From NCBI RefSeq assembly GCF_013302895.1, contig NZ_VJOK01000001.1:350769-414768 (forward strand): 64,000 nucleotides of DNA. Direction: 5' to 3'. Each line of letters starts with the position of its first letter. Position 1 is the stretch's first letter. The translations under genes were made by a program, and so were the position numbers. The notes below the pieces were generated by a model. It was not told the origin of the DNA and made no database searches. It saw nothing but the letters and a program-made list of their open reading frames with translations. The stretch comes from Streptomyces albus subsp. chlorinus (GTDB lineage Bacteria; Actinomycetota; Actinomycetes; Streptomycetales; Streptomycetaceae). Below, piece after piece: positions 51,058 to 60,133 of this stretch.

Positions 51058-51109
51058 GGGGTGGTGCCTTTCTCGTCGTGAGGGGAGTAATCGGCGCTCC
51101 GCCGGGGGC

Positions 51110-52018
51110 TCAGCCCGTCGCGTCCTCGCTCGCCCGGTACGCGCGCAGGTACAGCCGCGCCCCCGCGACCAGCAGGATCGCCACGCACACCGCGAGCGCG
51201 GAAGCCGCCCCCAGGTCCTGGTCGGCGAAGGCGAGCTTGCGGATCTCCAGGGGGACGGTGGTGGAGGTGTCCATCGGGCCGCCGCCGGAGAGCAGGTACG
51301 GCAGGTCGACGTCGTACGCCGTCCAGATGGTGCGCATCAGCATGGCGACGACGAGCGCGGGCGCGATCCACGGCAGGGTGACGTGGCGGAAGACGCCGAA
51401 GCGCCCGGCGCCGTCCAGTGCCGCCGCCTCGCGCAGCTCGCCCGGCAGTGTCTGGAGCCGTGCGAGGACGACGATCACGATGAACGGCACATATTTCCAG
51501 CAGTTCACGGCGACCAGCGCGGCCAGCACGGTGGCCGGGTCGGCGAAGGGGTTCACGAGGCTGTCGCTCAGCCCGAGGGTGCGCAGCACGTACCCGGCCA
51601 TGCCCGAGGTGTCGTTGAAGGCGAAGCGGAAGACCATGGCGGCCACCACGGCGGGGACGACGTAGGGGAACAGGACGAGTCCGCGCGCGAGGGTCTGGCC
51701 TTTCAGCCCGGCGTTGAGCAGCAGCGCGAGCGCGACGCCGGCGACGGCCTGGACCACCACGTTCCCCGCGACCCACAGCACGCTGCGCCCGAAGGCGCCA
51801 CGGGTGGCGGGGTCGTCCCACAGGCGGCGGTAGTTGTCGAGGCCGAGGAAGGTGTGCTCGCGGGTGAGGAAGTCGACGTGGAAGAAGCTGTCGAAGACCG
51901 AGGCGAGGAAGGGGTGGACGGCGAAGACGAGCAGCAGTGCGAGCGCCGGCAGCAGCATCAGCGTGCCCAGTGTCCGGTCGGAGAGGCCCCTGCGGGGTGT
52001 GGCGTTCACGGTCTTCAT
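51110..52018 (-). CDS. Sugar-type ABC permease (MalF-like)
   Basis: The 302-residue, six-helix permease has the binding-protein-dependent transport signature in the EAAxLDGAG form (LREAAALDGAGRFGVFRHVTLP). Its ATG overlaps the stop of the other permease (ATGA). No ATPase gene lies in the operon; Streptomyces sugar transporters usually share the ATPase MsiK, so that is assumed here. Confidence 0.9.
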   Translation of the reverse strand: MKTVNATPRRGLSDRTLGTLMLLPALALLLVFAVHPFLASVFDSFFHVDFLTREHTFLGLDNYRRLWDDPATRGAFGRSVLWVAGNVVVQAVAGVALALLLNAGLKGQTLARGLVLFPYVVPAVVAAMVFRFAFNDTSGMAGYVLRTLGLSDSLVNPFADPATVLAALVAVNCWKYVPFIVIVVLARLQTLPGELREAAALDGAGRFGVFRHVTLPWIAPALVVAMLMRTIWTAYDVDLPYLLSGGGPMDTSTTVPLEIRKLAFADQDLGAASALAVCVAILLVAGARLYLRAYRASEDATG

Positions 52019-52845
52019 TTCACGGCCCCCTGTCCGATGCCGCCGACGAGGAATTTCTGGACGAACACGAACAGCACCAGCACCGGCGCGACGACGATCA
52101 GCGCGGCGGCCATGAGCACACCCCAGGAGTAGACGCTCGTCTGGTCCATCAGCAGCGAGAGCCCCGGGCTGAGCGTCAGCTTCTCCGGGTCGGCCATGAG
52201 CGTGGAGGCGAAGAGGTACTCGCTCCAGGCGGCGTTGAAGGCGAACACGGCTGTCGCGACCATCCCCGGTACCGACTGGGGCAGCACGACCCGGACGAAG
52301 GCGCCGAAGCGGGTGCAGCCGTCGACCATCGCCGCGTCCTCCAGTTCGACGGTCAGCCCGTGGAAGTACGAGCGCAGCGTCCACAGCGCGAAGGGCAGCA
52401 GCGTGGCCGTGTAGATCACGACCAGCGCGGCGAGGTTGTTGGCGAGCCCGAACCGCGCCACGAGCTGCGAGACGGGCACCAGCACCAGGATGGGCGGCAC
52501 CAGGTAGGCGAACAGCGACAGCTCACCGACCCAGCGCAGCCCCGGGATGCGGAAGCGGACGAGCGCGTACGCGGCGCAGGTGCCGAGGACGACCACGAGC
52601 AGCGTCGAGCAGGCGGCCACGATCAGGGAGTTGCCGAGGTAGGTGCCGAAGGAGGAGATCTCGAAGAGCGTGCGGAAGTTGTCGAGGGTGATCTCGTGCG
52701 GGAGGAACGTCGGCGGGTAGGCGATGATCTCCTGGTCCGGCTTGACGGCCGTGCACAGGATCCACAGCAGCGGCAGATCGGCGGCGAGGACGACGGCGGC
52801 CAGCGCCGCGTACTGGAGGGCGCGCCCGGGGCGGAGGGTCCTCAT
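52015..52845 (-). CDS. Sugar-type ABC permease (MalG-like)
   Basis: The 276-residue inner-membrane permease has the loop motif EDAAMVDGCTRFGAFVRVVLP and the MalG-type start (MRTLRPGRALQYAALAAVVL). Its ATG overlaps the stop of the solute-binding gene, so synthesis is coupled. The MalG-type gene comes before the MalF-type gene, the reverse of the usual order. Confidence 0.88.
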   Translation of the reverse strand: MRTLRPGRALQYAALAAVVLAADLPLLWILCTAVKPDQEIIAYPPTFLPHEITLDNFRTLFEISSFGTYLGNSLIVAACSTLLVVVLGTCAAYALVRFRIPGLRWVGELSLFAYLVPPILVLVPVSQLVARFGLANNLAALVVIYTATLLPFALWTLRSYFHGLTVELEDAAMVDGCTRFGAFVRVVLPQSVPGMVATAVFAFNAAWSEYLFASTLMADPEKLTLSPGLSLLMDQTSVYSWGVLMAAALIVVAPVLVLFVFVQKFLVGGIGQGAVK

Positions 52846-54263
52846 GCGGCGGGCCTCCACGTGGGGTTGGCCGACTTCCAGTCGCGGGCCGCGAAGGCGA
52901 ACTGGTCCACGGCCCGGCGCCACGCCCGCTCGGGGTCGTCGCCGCGCAGCAGGATCGACTGCACCATGGAGGCGTCGGCCGGTGGCGGCGCCCACGCCTT
53001 GCCCGCCCAGGGGCAGGGATTGGAGCGCTTGCCGTCGTAGCGCCCGTCCACGACCGAGCCCATGGCCATGTCGGGACTCATCGCGTGCGGGACGAGGTCG
53101 AGGATGGTGCGCACCCAGTCGCCGTACTGGGTGAGGTAGGGGTCCTGCGAGCGGCCGATCTCCTCGCGGAGCCGGGCCAGCACGGACTTCAGCGGAGGGA
53201 CGAGGTGCCCGGGGACGGTGAGGGAGAACTCCAGCGCGTTCCCGCCGGTGGTCAGCTCCTTGAGGAAGGCCGTGGCCTCGCGTCTGTGCCGGGTGTGCCC
53301 GAAGACGCTGTACTGGTTCTTGCCGCCGTACGCCAGCCGCCCCGTGCGGAACGGCCCGGCCGGAACCGGCAGGACGCCCGTGACCTCGGCGATCCTCGGA
53401 TTCTGCGCGGCGAGGTTCACGCCGAGCCGGCCGGCCATGGTGGCGAAGGCGGCCTTCCCTGAGATGTAGGTGTTCATCAGGTCCGGGTAGGTGGTGTTGT
53501 ACGCGCCCTTGCGGCCGTACCGCATGATCGCGACGTGCCGTTGGACCGCGTCCAGCACCTCGTCCTTGCCGAACAGCACCTCGCCGTCGGGCCCGTAGTA
53601 GTCCCAGCCCGCCTGGTAGACGTACGGCGCCAGGAACTGGGTCGTCATCCCCGGGGTGTTGCCCGCGCCGGACGAGATGCCGTCGATGCCGTCCCGGCCG
53701 TGCAGCTCGCGGACGGCGCCGAGGAACTGCTCGTAGGTGCGGGGCGGTTCGATGCCGGCCTTGTCCAGCAGGTCCTTGCGGTAGTAGAGGACGGAGGCGT
53801 TGGCCTGGAACGGCATCGCGTAGTCCTCACCGCGGTGGATGATGCGGGTGCCGGGCAGGAAGTCGTCCTCGCCGATCTCCTGGACCATGCCGCTGAGCGG
53901 CAGCAGATAGCCCTTCACGGCCCAGTCGAGGATGTTGGCGGCGGGCGGGGCGAAGACGCCGATGTCGGTGCCGGTCTGCATGGCCGACTGGAGGTACTGG
54001 AGCTGGTTCTCGTCCGAGTACAGCGTCATCTTCACGGTGACGCCCGGGTGCTTCCGCTCGAACCTCCTGATCACCGAGCGGTAGAAGGCGAGCGATTCGG
54101 GGTCCGACTCGGTCGTGTAGAAGGGTACGACCTTGTCGCCGGAGGCGCCGCCGGTGCCGCGGGCGGTGAGCAGGGCGGAACCGGTGGCGGTGACGGCGGA
54201 CGCGGCGGCCAGCGACAGCAGGCCGCGCCGCGTCAGCCGCCGCGATATGCGCGCGGAGGGCAT
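52842..54263 (-). CDS. Tat-exported solute-binding protein (family 1)
   Basis: The 473-residue first gene of the operon has a twin-arginine signal (RRLTRRGLLSLAAASAVTAT). The mature part resembles sugar-binding proteins: KVVPFYTTESDPESLAFYRS, FERKHPGVTVKMTLYSDENQ, then YYRKDLLDKAGIEPPRTYEQ. There is no lipobox, so it may be released or anchored by the uncleaved signal. The substrate is unknown. The flavin and peroxidase genes of the same operon suggest it is not an ordinary sugar but something oxidised after uptake. Confidence 0.88.
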   Translation of the reverse strand: MPSARISRRLTRRGLLSLAAASAVTATGSALLTARGTGGASGDKVVPFYTTESDPESLAFYRSVIRRFERKHPGVTVKMTLYSDENQLQYLQSAMQTGTDIGVFAPPAANILDWAVKGYLLPLSGMVQEIGEDDFLPGTRIIHRGEDYAMPFQANASVLYYRKDLLDKAGIEPPRTYEQFLGAVRELHGRDGIDGISSGAGNTPGMTTQFLAPYVYQAGWDYYGPDGEVLFGKDEVLDAVQRHVAIMRYGRKGAYNTTYPDLMNTYISGKAAFATMAGRLGVNLAAQNPRIAEVTGVLPVPAGPFRTGRLAYGGKNQYSVFGHTRHRREATAFLKELTTGGNALEFSLTVPGHLVPPLKSVLARLREEIGRSQDPYLTQYGDWVRTILDLVPHAMSPDMAMGSVVDGRYDGKRSNPCPWAGKAWAPPPADASMVQSILLRGDDPERAWRRAVDQFAFAARDWKSANPTWRPAA

Positions 54264-54448
54264 GGCGGTCCAGGGTGAGGGTGCGTGAGCGGGGGAAGGA
54301 CGGAGCGGAGGAGAGTGCCGCTCAACATCCCGTGCTGGTGGACCGCCGCAGGTCGAGGTAGCGGCGCTGGGTGAGACGCGGAGTCGTCACAGCGCTGCCC
54401 TCCCTCGGAATCGGGCGCGACGCGGGTGCCGCGTCGCAGGTGAGCGGC

Positions 54449-54478
54449 AAACTATGCGGCGACCTGTGCCGTTGTCAA
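54449..54478 (-). promoter_or_regulatory. Promoter of the solute-binding-protein operon
   Basis: On the minus strand, TTGACA (54478-54473) and TAGTTT (54454-54449) have an 18-bp spacer. The predicted mRNA has an untranslated leader of about 180 bases before the ATG at 54263. Confidence 0.65.
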
Positions 54479-54599
54479 AGAGGATCCGCCCCGTGGACCG
54501 GCCGCACCGCCCCGGCACCCGAGGGCCCGGCCCGCTGTTCCCCAGGCCGCACCGGCGGACCAGTATGTGCCGTGAGAGCGAGGGAGGTGACGGCGGAAC

Positions 54600-55615
54600 G
54601 TGGAGCCCGCACGTCTGCGTCTGTCCACGGAGCGGCTGCCCGCCTGCGACCGTTTCGGCTGGTGGCACGACATGACCGCCACGTCCTTGATCCCCACCGC
54701 GATGAGCAGCGAGCGCGCCGGGGACTTCCCGGCGACGGCGGACATCCTCGACCTCGGCGGTGTCCAGGTCTCCACCATGGCGTACCCGCCCATGACGGTC
54801 CGTCGCACACCCCGGCTCATCCGGCGGAGCGATCCCGACTTCTTCCAGCTCTCCCTCACGTTCGAAGGCACCATGGGCCTCGAACAGGCCGGAGCCGGGC
54901 GGGGCTCGGCACCGGCGACCTCGTCGTCTACGACTCCTCGCTGCCCTTCGAGGGCTGGACCCGGTCCGGCTCGCGACGCTCCCGGCAGATCGTCGCCCAG
55001 TTCCCCAAGAAGGGCCTGCCGATACCGCCGGACCACCTCACCCGCCTGGTGGCCGCACCACTCCCCCGCACCGCGGAACGCACCGCGCTGCTGGCCCGGT
55101 TCCTCACCCACCTGTCCTGCCGTCCCCCTCGCCACGGCGGCCAGGACGCGTCCCGCCTCTCGACGGTCCTGCTCGACCTGGTGGCCGGAGCCGCCGCCGA
55201 GCGCCTCGGCACCGGCCACACCGTGGCGTTCGAGAGCCGGCATCGCGCCCTGTTCCTCAGGGTCCAGGACTTCATCCGCCGGCAGCTGGGCGACCCGGGC
55301 CTCACCCCGGACGAGGTGGCGGCGGCACACCACATCTCGGTCCGCTCGCTGCACCGGCTCTTCCAGCACCACGGCCTGACGGTGGCCGCCTGGATCCGGC
55401 GGCAGCGCCTGGAACACTGCCGTCGCGATCTGGCGGACCCCCGGCTGCGCGACCGGCCCATCCACGCCATCGCCGCGAGGTGGGGCTTCCCCCGTCCCGG
55501 CGACTTCACCCGGGCGTTCCGCGCCGCCTACGGCATCCCGCCGCGCGACTACCGGCGTATGGCCGTGAACGGAGAGCCCGGCGCGGAGCCCCGCGAAGCC
55601 GGAGCACGCTTCTGA
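54600..55615 (+). pseudogene. AraC-family regulator with one frameshift
   Basis: From GTG, the first 100 or so codons read RLSTERLPACDRFGWWHDM, then PDFFQLSLTFEGTMGLEQAG, the AraC_binding_2 type. At a G4 tract (54901-54904) the frame is lost. The next frame continues LGTGDLVVYDSSLPFEGW and ends with a complete helix-turn-helix domain (VAAAHHISVRSLHRLFQHHG, then HAIAARWGFPRPGDFTRAFR). Adding one G gives an intact regulator of about 338 residues. It diverges from the ABC operon and would be its natural regulator. All domains are otherwise well kept, so a consensus error is likely. Confidence 0.78.
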
Positions 55616-55865
55616 CACCGCAGTGGACGACGAGTCCGGGGGGGTGTGCCCTCAGGCGAGGAGGCGTGTCGCCCCGGACTGCCGGTGGGTCGCCCGTGCC
55701 AGGAAGCCCGCGACGGCGGCGAGTCGAGCCCGCCGTCGGTGCGGTTCCGCACAGGCGCCGTATCCGAGCGGCGAAGCCTTCGAAGCGGGGGCCGTGCTCG
55801 CCGTGAACCCCGGTGGTGGCGCCCGGCGGTTGGCGGCCGGGCGCCGGCCCCCGAGCGCGTCCGAC

Positions 55866-56335
55866 CCCTCGGGGTCAGGGTCGTGGGGATGTCGGCGAAC
55901 GTCATCTCGCCGCCCCGGCCCGAGGCGGGCGTCACCTGGAAGAGGTCGAGTGCGGCCAACGGCACGTCGTCCTTGGTCTCCTTGGGCTCGCCGTCGCCCT
56001 TCTCGCCCGTTCCGGTGGCCAGATCGGCCGTCAGGGTCCCGCTCCTGCCCCCGGTCCGCACGGAGAAGCCGGAGAGCTTGATGTCGAGTGCCCCGTGGTG
56101 GCCGTACAGGTGGACGCTGCCGTGGAAGGATGGTGACAGCGTGCGCCCTCGCGTCGTAGCCGCCCTTCCCCTTGGTGAAGCGGGAGGAGCCGTCGTCGTT
56201 GGTTCCGGCGCCGTCCCCACGGTGATCTTCCCGCCCGCGCGGCCGGTCAGGCAGGCGCGGAAGGATTTCTTGACGCCCCAGTCCAGCGTCCCGCCGGTGA
56301 GCGGGAGGGCGGGGGCGGCTGCCGGAGCGGCCGTG
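55866..56335 (-). pseudogene. HtaA-domain (heme-binding) protein remnant
   Basis: The text LPLTGGTLDWGVKKSFRACL, then SFHGSVHLYGHHGALDIKLS and GEMTFADIPTTLTP is an HtaA domain, which binds heme on actinobacterial surfaces. There is no intact signal peptide. Between them three single-base losses (the first at a C4 tract on the plus strand, 56215-56218, then near 56150) scramble about 22 residues but cancel out; the alternative frame reads NDDGSSRFTKGKGGYDA. A further shift follows TTLTP. The upstream part abuts a permease fragment of opposite strand. Confidence 0.6.
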
Positions 56336-56359
56336 CGCACCGTGCCCGGGGCCGCGAGG

Positions 56360-56629
56360 GCGGACAACGCGCAGCTCACCCAGATCACCTTCTGGCAGCT
56401 CGGTTCACTGGCCCGGGCCACCTGGCCCAAGGTGCTGGCCGTCCTGCCCTGGGCGCTCGCCGGGCTCCTCGTGGCGCCCTGCTACGCCCGCCGCCGAGAT
56501 CTGCTGGCCCTGGGCGAGAGGCCGGCCCGGCACCTGGGCGTCGACGTCGAACGGCTGCGGCTCGCCCTCGTGCTGGTCGTCGCGCTGCTGACGGACGGCA
56601 CCGCCCCTGACGGCACCCCGCCGCGCTGA
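56360..56629 (+). pseudogene. FecCD-type heme/siderophore permease fragment
   Basis: About 75 codons read AQLTQITFWQLGSLARATWP, then CYARRRDLLALGERPARHLG and RLALVLVVALLT, an internal piece of an HmuU/FecCD-type ABC permease. Both ends are missing: the next residues (DGTAPDGTPPR) and the upstream sequence are unrelated. It sits head-to-head with the HtaA remnant, and heme permeases and HtaA proteins normally share a locus and strand. Confidence 0.7.
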
Positions 56630-56732
56630 CCGGACCGGGTCGGGGGTTGCTCAGGGATCTCCCCGAGTTGCCGGGCCGGCGGCGGTGCGACGGCCTCGGC
56701 GCGCCCGCCTCTCGCGGAGCGCCCGGCGCCGT

Positions 56733-58187
56733 TCACCGGGACCGGCGGGACGGTACCGCCAGGGCGGTGGCGAGGAGGGCTGCCGTGGTGGCCGCCGTCA
56801 GGGGGACGGTGTAGGCCCAGCCGTCGGGGCCGAGCGCTTCCACGGCCCAGCCCCCGGTGGCCGATCCGGTGGCGATGCCGCCGAGCAGCGCGGTGACGGC
56901 CAGCGTCATGCCCTCGTTGAGGCGGCCGGCCGGAGTCAGCTGCTGGACGAGAGCCATGCCGGTGACCATCGCCGGTGCCGTCGCCATGCCCGCCACCAGC
57001 AGTGCCCCGGCCAGCAGCGGCAGCGGCGCCGTCAGCGAGGCCAGCAGCGGCAGGGTCGTCAGGGCGGCCATCGCCCCCACGTATCCGGCCAGCCGGCGCC
57101 GCGCCGAGCGGGCCGGCGGCAGGGCGCCGAACGCGAGCCCGGCGAGGGCGGAACCGGCCGCCTGGCAGGCGAGGACGGCGCCGGCCGCGGCCCGGTGCCC
57201 CTCCCCGTCCGCGTGGGCGAGGGTGACGACCTCCAGCGCGCCGAACACGGCCCCCGTGGCGAGGAAGACCAGCAGCAGCGCGGGCATTCCGGGCCGGGTC
57301 AGCGGTGCGGGCCCGGCCTGTGCGCTCTCGCGGCGGGGTGGCGGTTCCGTCGAGCGCTGCGCGGCGAACAGCAGCGTCCCCGTCAGCAGCAGCCCGCACC
57401 CGGCCAGCGTCCCGGCCTGCGGGAAGAGCGCCGTGCACAGGAAGGTGGCGAGGACGGGCCCGAGCATGAAGCACAGCTCGTCCGCGGCCTGTTCGAAGGA
57501 GTTGGCGGTGTGCCGCGCGGCCGGGTCGTCGCGCAGCAGATGCGCCCAGCGGGCCCGTGCCATACCGCCGGTGTTGGGGGTGGTGGCGGTGGCGGCGTAG
57601 GCGGCGAAGAGCGTCCAGTCCGGCGCGTGGGTGTGGACGCACACCACGAGCGCCAGCGAGCCGAGCAGTGCCATAGAGGTGGCGGGCAGGGCGACACGAG
57701 CCTGCCCGTACCGGTCCACGAGCCGTGCGACGAGCGGTCCGGCCAGCGCGGTCGCCGCCAGTCCCGCAGCGGTCACGCTCCCGGCCAGCGCGTACGAACC
57801 GCGCTCCCCCGCGATCATCAGCACGGCGCTGACGGTGAACATGCCCATCGGCAGCCGCGCGAGCAGGCTGCCGAGGGTGAAGCCGGCGGTGCCGGGACGG
57901 GCGAACAGCCGGGCGTACGGATTGCGTGCTGTCCGCGGACGCGCTTCCCGCCCGTCACGGGGCCGGTCGCACGGTCCCCGACCGTGCGGTTCCCCCTCAT
58001 GGGTTTCCCCCTCATGGGGTTCCCCCTCATCCGGTTCACGGGTGTGCGGTTCACGGGCGTGCGGCGCGTGCTCGCGCTTCGTCGGTGCGGGGTGCGTCAG
58101 GAGGAGGGTGCTGCCGTGGACGGCGTACCGGGCCGGTGCGGTGGCGGCGGACGGACGGGCGGGCCGGGGGCGGTGGTAGACGGGCAT
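56733..58187 (-). CDS. MFS transporter with repetitive N-terminal extension
   Basis: The 484-residue product has a polar N-terminal extension of roughly 90 residues (HAREPHTREPDEGEPHEGE), then twelve membrane helices starting ARLFARPGTAGFTLGSLLAR. Motif A is present as RLVDRYGQARVAL. It resembles DHA1-type exporters near secondary-metabolite loci. The start at 58187 is tentative since no Shine-Dalgarno site is clear. The extension is coded by 15-bp repeats, and its function is unknown. Confidence 0.78.
   Translation of the reverse strand: MPVYHRPRPARPSAATAPARYAVHGSTLLLTHPAPTKREHAPHAREPHTREPDEGEPHEGETHEGEPHGRGPCDRPRDGREARPRTARNPYARLFARPGTAGFTLGSLLARLPMGMFTVSAVLMIAGERGSYALAGSVTAAGLAATALAGPLVARLVDRYGQARVALPATSMALLGSLALVVCVHTHAPDWTLFAAYAATATTPNTGGMARARWAHLLRDDPAARHTANSFEQAADELCFMLGPVLATFLCTALFPQAGTLAGCGLLLTGTLLFAAQRSTEPPPRRESAQAGPAPLTRPGMPALLLVFLATGAVFGALEVVTLAHADGEGHRAAAGAVLACQAAGSALAGLAFGALPPARSARRRLAGYVGAMAALTTLPLLASLTAPLPLLAGALLVAGMATAPAMVTGMALVQQLTPAGRLNEGMTLAVTALLGGIATGSATGGWAVEALGPDGWAYTVPLTAATTAALLATALAVPSRRSR
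57988..58062 (-). repeat. 15-bp tandem repeats in the MFS N-terminal region
   Basis: Three units of GGTTCCCCCTCATGG (57988-58032, third ends CC) are followed by two of GGTTCACGGGYGTGC (58033-58062). They encode repeated His/Asp-Glu-Gly-Glu-Pro/Thr and His-Thr/Ala-Arg-Glu-Pro. Confidence 0.9.
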
Positions 58188-58316
58188 GCCGTTCAGCGTC
58201 GCCGCCGCCGGGGGGCGCGGTCCAACACCTGTCGGCGCCCCTTTCACGCACCCTCGTTGTGGATCGCGGGGCCGCGGCCCGCCCGCTGCGGCACGGGGCC
58301 GCGGACCGAGGCGGGC

Positions 58317-59081
58317 TCAGGGCGTAGGGACGCCGGCCGGGCGGACGGGCCTGCCGAACCGCACGGGGACGCCTGGGGAATACAGCACGCTGACCGGCTC
58401 CCCCACCGGCGCGGGCAGCCCCGCGGCCGTCACGAGATCCTCCTCGCAGGCGACCAGCTCCGCCTTGTGGAGCGGCCACCGGGGGTGGGCGTTGGGCAGG
58501 TAGGCAGCCGCGCCGAAGAACGCCGTGTGCATGCCCCACCGGGCGGTCAGGAAGTGCTCGAGGCCGGTGGGCTCCGCCACGCGTTCACCTGGGCGTACGA
58601 CGATCCGGCTGCGCGCCCCGCGCGGTCCCGGCCAGCGCCGCACACTCTCGTACCGGACCGTGTCCTTCCCGGTGCGGACGGCCATGCGGGACCACATGTA
58701 CGGCAGCCCGAACCCGAACCGCCCCAGCAGCACCGGCACCAGCCGGGCGGCGTCCAGCGAGCGGAAGACGACACCGCGCCTCCCGTGCGCGTCCACCGAG
58801 TACAGGCGGACGTTGGTCTCGGGAAACGTGCCCAGATACGGCACGCCCGGCAGCCGCAGCCAGCCGACCCGGTGCATCCGGAAGGCGACGAGCCCCACGA
58901 ACGACATCCCGTCGAACACGTCGGGCACCGTCCCGGCCGGCAGCACCCGCGCCACGGCGGCCGGGTCCACCGCCCAGTGCACGAAGGTCAGATCCAGCCA
59001 CTGCTGCGTCAGCAGGGGACGCGGTATGTCCACCGGTGCGTCCGGAGTGACGGGGTGGGGACCGCGCGAGGTGAACGGCAT
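58317..59081 (-). CDS. YqjF-like DUF2071 protein
   Basis: The 254-residue product is typical of DUF2071: PRPLLTQQWLDLTFVHWAVD, then GLVAFRMHRVGWLRLPGVPY, NVRLYSVDAHGRRGVVFRSL and RWPLHKAELVACEEDLV. The family fold relates to acetoacetate decarboxylase, but its function is unknown. It lies 48 bp after the sigma-factor gene on the same strand and is probably in its transcription unit. Confidence 0.85.
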   Translation of the reverse strand: MPFTSRGPHPVTPDAPVDIPRPLLTQQWLDLTFVHWAVDPAAVARVLPAGTVPDVFDGMSFVGLVAFRMHRVGWLRLPGVPYLGTFPETNVRLYSVDAHGRRGVVFRSLDAARLVPVLLGRFGFGLPYMWSRMAVRTGKDTVRYESVRRWPGPRGARSRIVVRPGERVAEPTGLEHFLTARWGMHTAFFGAAAYLPNAHPRWPLHKAELVACEEDLVTAAGLPAPVGEPVSVLYSPGVPVRFGRPVRPAGVPTP

Positions 59082-59129
59082 GGGGGCAGGATCGCAGACG
59101 CGCCACCGGCCCGGGTGCCGCTCCCCGCG

Positions 59130-60032
59130 CTAGCCGCGTGCGGGAGCGTGGTCGAGGACCGCCAGGTCGAAGTCGCGCAGCCGCAGCGGATCGGCGACGA
59201 CCCGGTAGCCGGCGACCCGGTCCCCCTCCACGGTGACCGTGAGGACGAGGCGCAGCCGGCCGTGGGGCGCCACCACGATCCCGGGGACGCCGTCGACGAG
59301 GGCCACCTCGGCGAACCTCGCGTTCCGTCCGAAGACGGCGACCTCCCCGGCCACTTCGCGCGCGCCGCGCACCTCGGACGGCCTGCCGCCGGGAAGGGCG
59401 GCCCGGTCCGCCGTGCGGACGACGTCCGGGGCCAGCACCGCGAGCACCGCGTCGATGTCGCCGCTCCTCGACGCGGCGAGAAACGCCTCGATCACCCGCC
59501 GCCGCCGGAACAGCTCGTCGGCCGGGACCGCCGGTGTGCCCCGCACCTTGCGGCGGGCGCGGCTGGCGAGCTGTTTCGCGGCGGCCGTCGAGCGGTCCAC
59601 GACGGCCGCGGCCTGGTCGAACGGCACCGCGAGGACGTCGTGCAGCACGAAGGCGACCCGCTCGGCCGGGGACAGCCGGTCCAGGACGACCAGCAGGGCG
59701 CGTCCGGCCGAGTCGGCCAGCAGCGCCTCCCGCTCCGGGTCGCCGCGGGTGGTGGGGTCCGGGTGGTCGAGCGTCTCCGGGTGGCCGGCCGGCTCCTCGC
59801 GGCGGGCCTCGCGGGAGCGGAGCATGTCCAGGCAGATGCGGGAGATCACCGTGGTCAGCCAGCCGGCCGGGTTGACGATGGCGCTCGCGTCGCCGCGCGC
59901 CAGCCGCAGCCAGGTCTCCTGCACGGCGTCGTCCGCGTCCGGCAGGGAGCCCAGCATCCGGTGAGCCACCGTACGCAGTCGGTCGCGATGGGCCTCGAAC
60001 AGTTCCGCGAGGGCCTCGTGCTGCTGCTCCAC
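59130..60032 (-). CDS. ECF sigma factor with SnoaL-like C-terminal domain (SigJ/ECF41-like)
   Basis: The 300-residue product has sigma region 2 (LAELFEAHRDRLRTVAHRML, then DADDAVQETWLRLARGD), region 4 (LSPAERVAFVLHDVLAVPFD, then STAAAKQLASRARRKVRG) and a C-terminal SnoaL-like domain (about 175-290). In SigJ/ECF41 proteins that domain replaces a separate anti-sigma factor and tunes activity. The usual partner is an oxidoreductase or CMD gene; here it is a DUF2071 gene. The ATG is MEQQHEALAELF-type. The signal sensed is unknown. Confidence 0.88.
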   Translation of the reverse strand: MEQQHEALAELFEAHRDRLRTVAHRMLGSLPDADDAVQETWLRLARGDASAIVNPAGWLTTVISRICLDMLRSREARREEPAGHPETLDHPDPTTRGDPEREALLADSAGRALLVVLDRLSPAERVAFVLHDVLAVPFDQAAAVVDRSTAAAKQLASRARRKVRGTPAVPADELFRRRRVIEAFLAASRSGDIDAVLAVLAPDVVRTADRAALPGGRPSEVRGAREVAGEVAVFGRNARFAEVALVDGVPGIVVAPHGRLRLVLTVTVEGDRVAGYRVVADPLRLRDFDLAVLDHAPARG

Positions 60033-60133
60033 CTGTCACCTTTCCCGGACGCCGCCCGTCACCACAGTAGGGAACACACCGAACCACGGGTGGCGCCGGG
60101 GTCCGGGGAACGAGGAGCCGGGAGGTCGTACGG

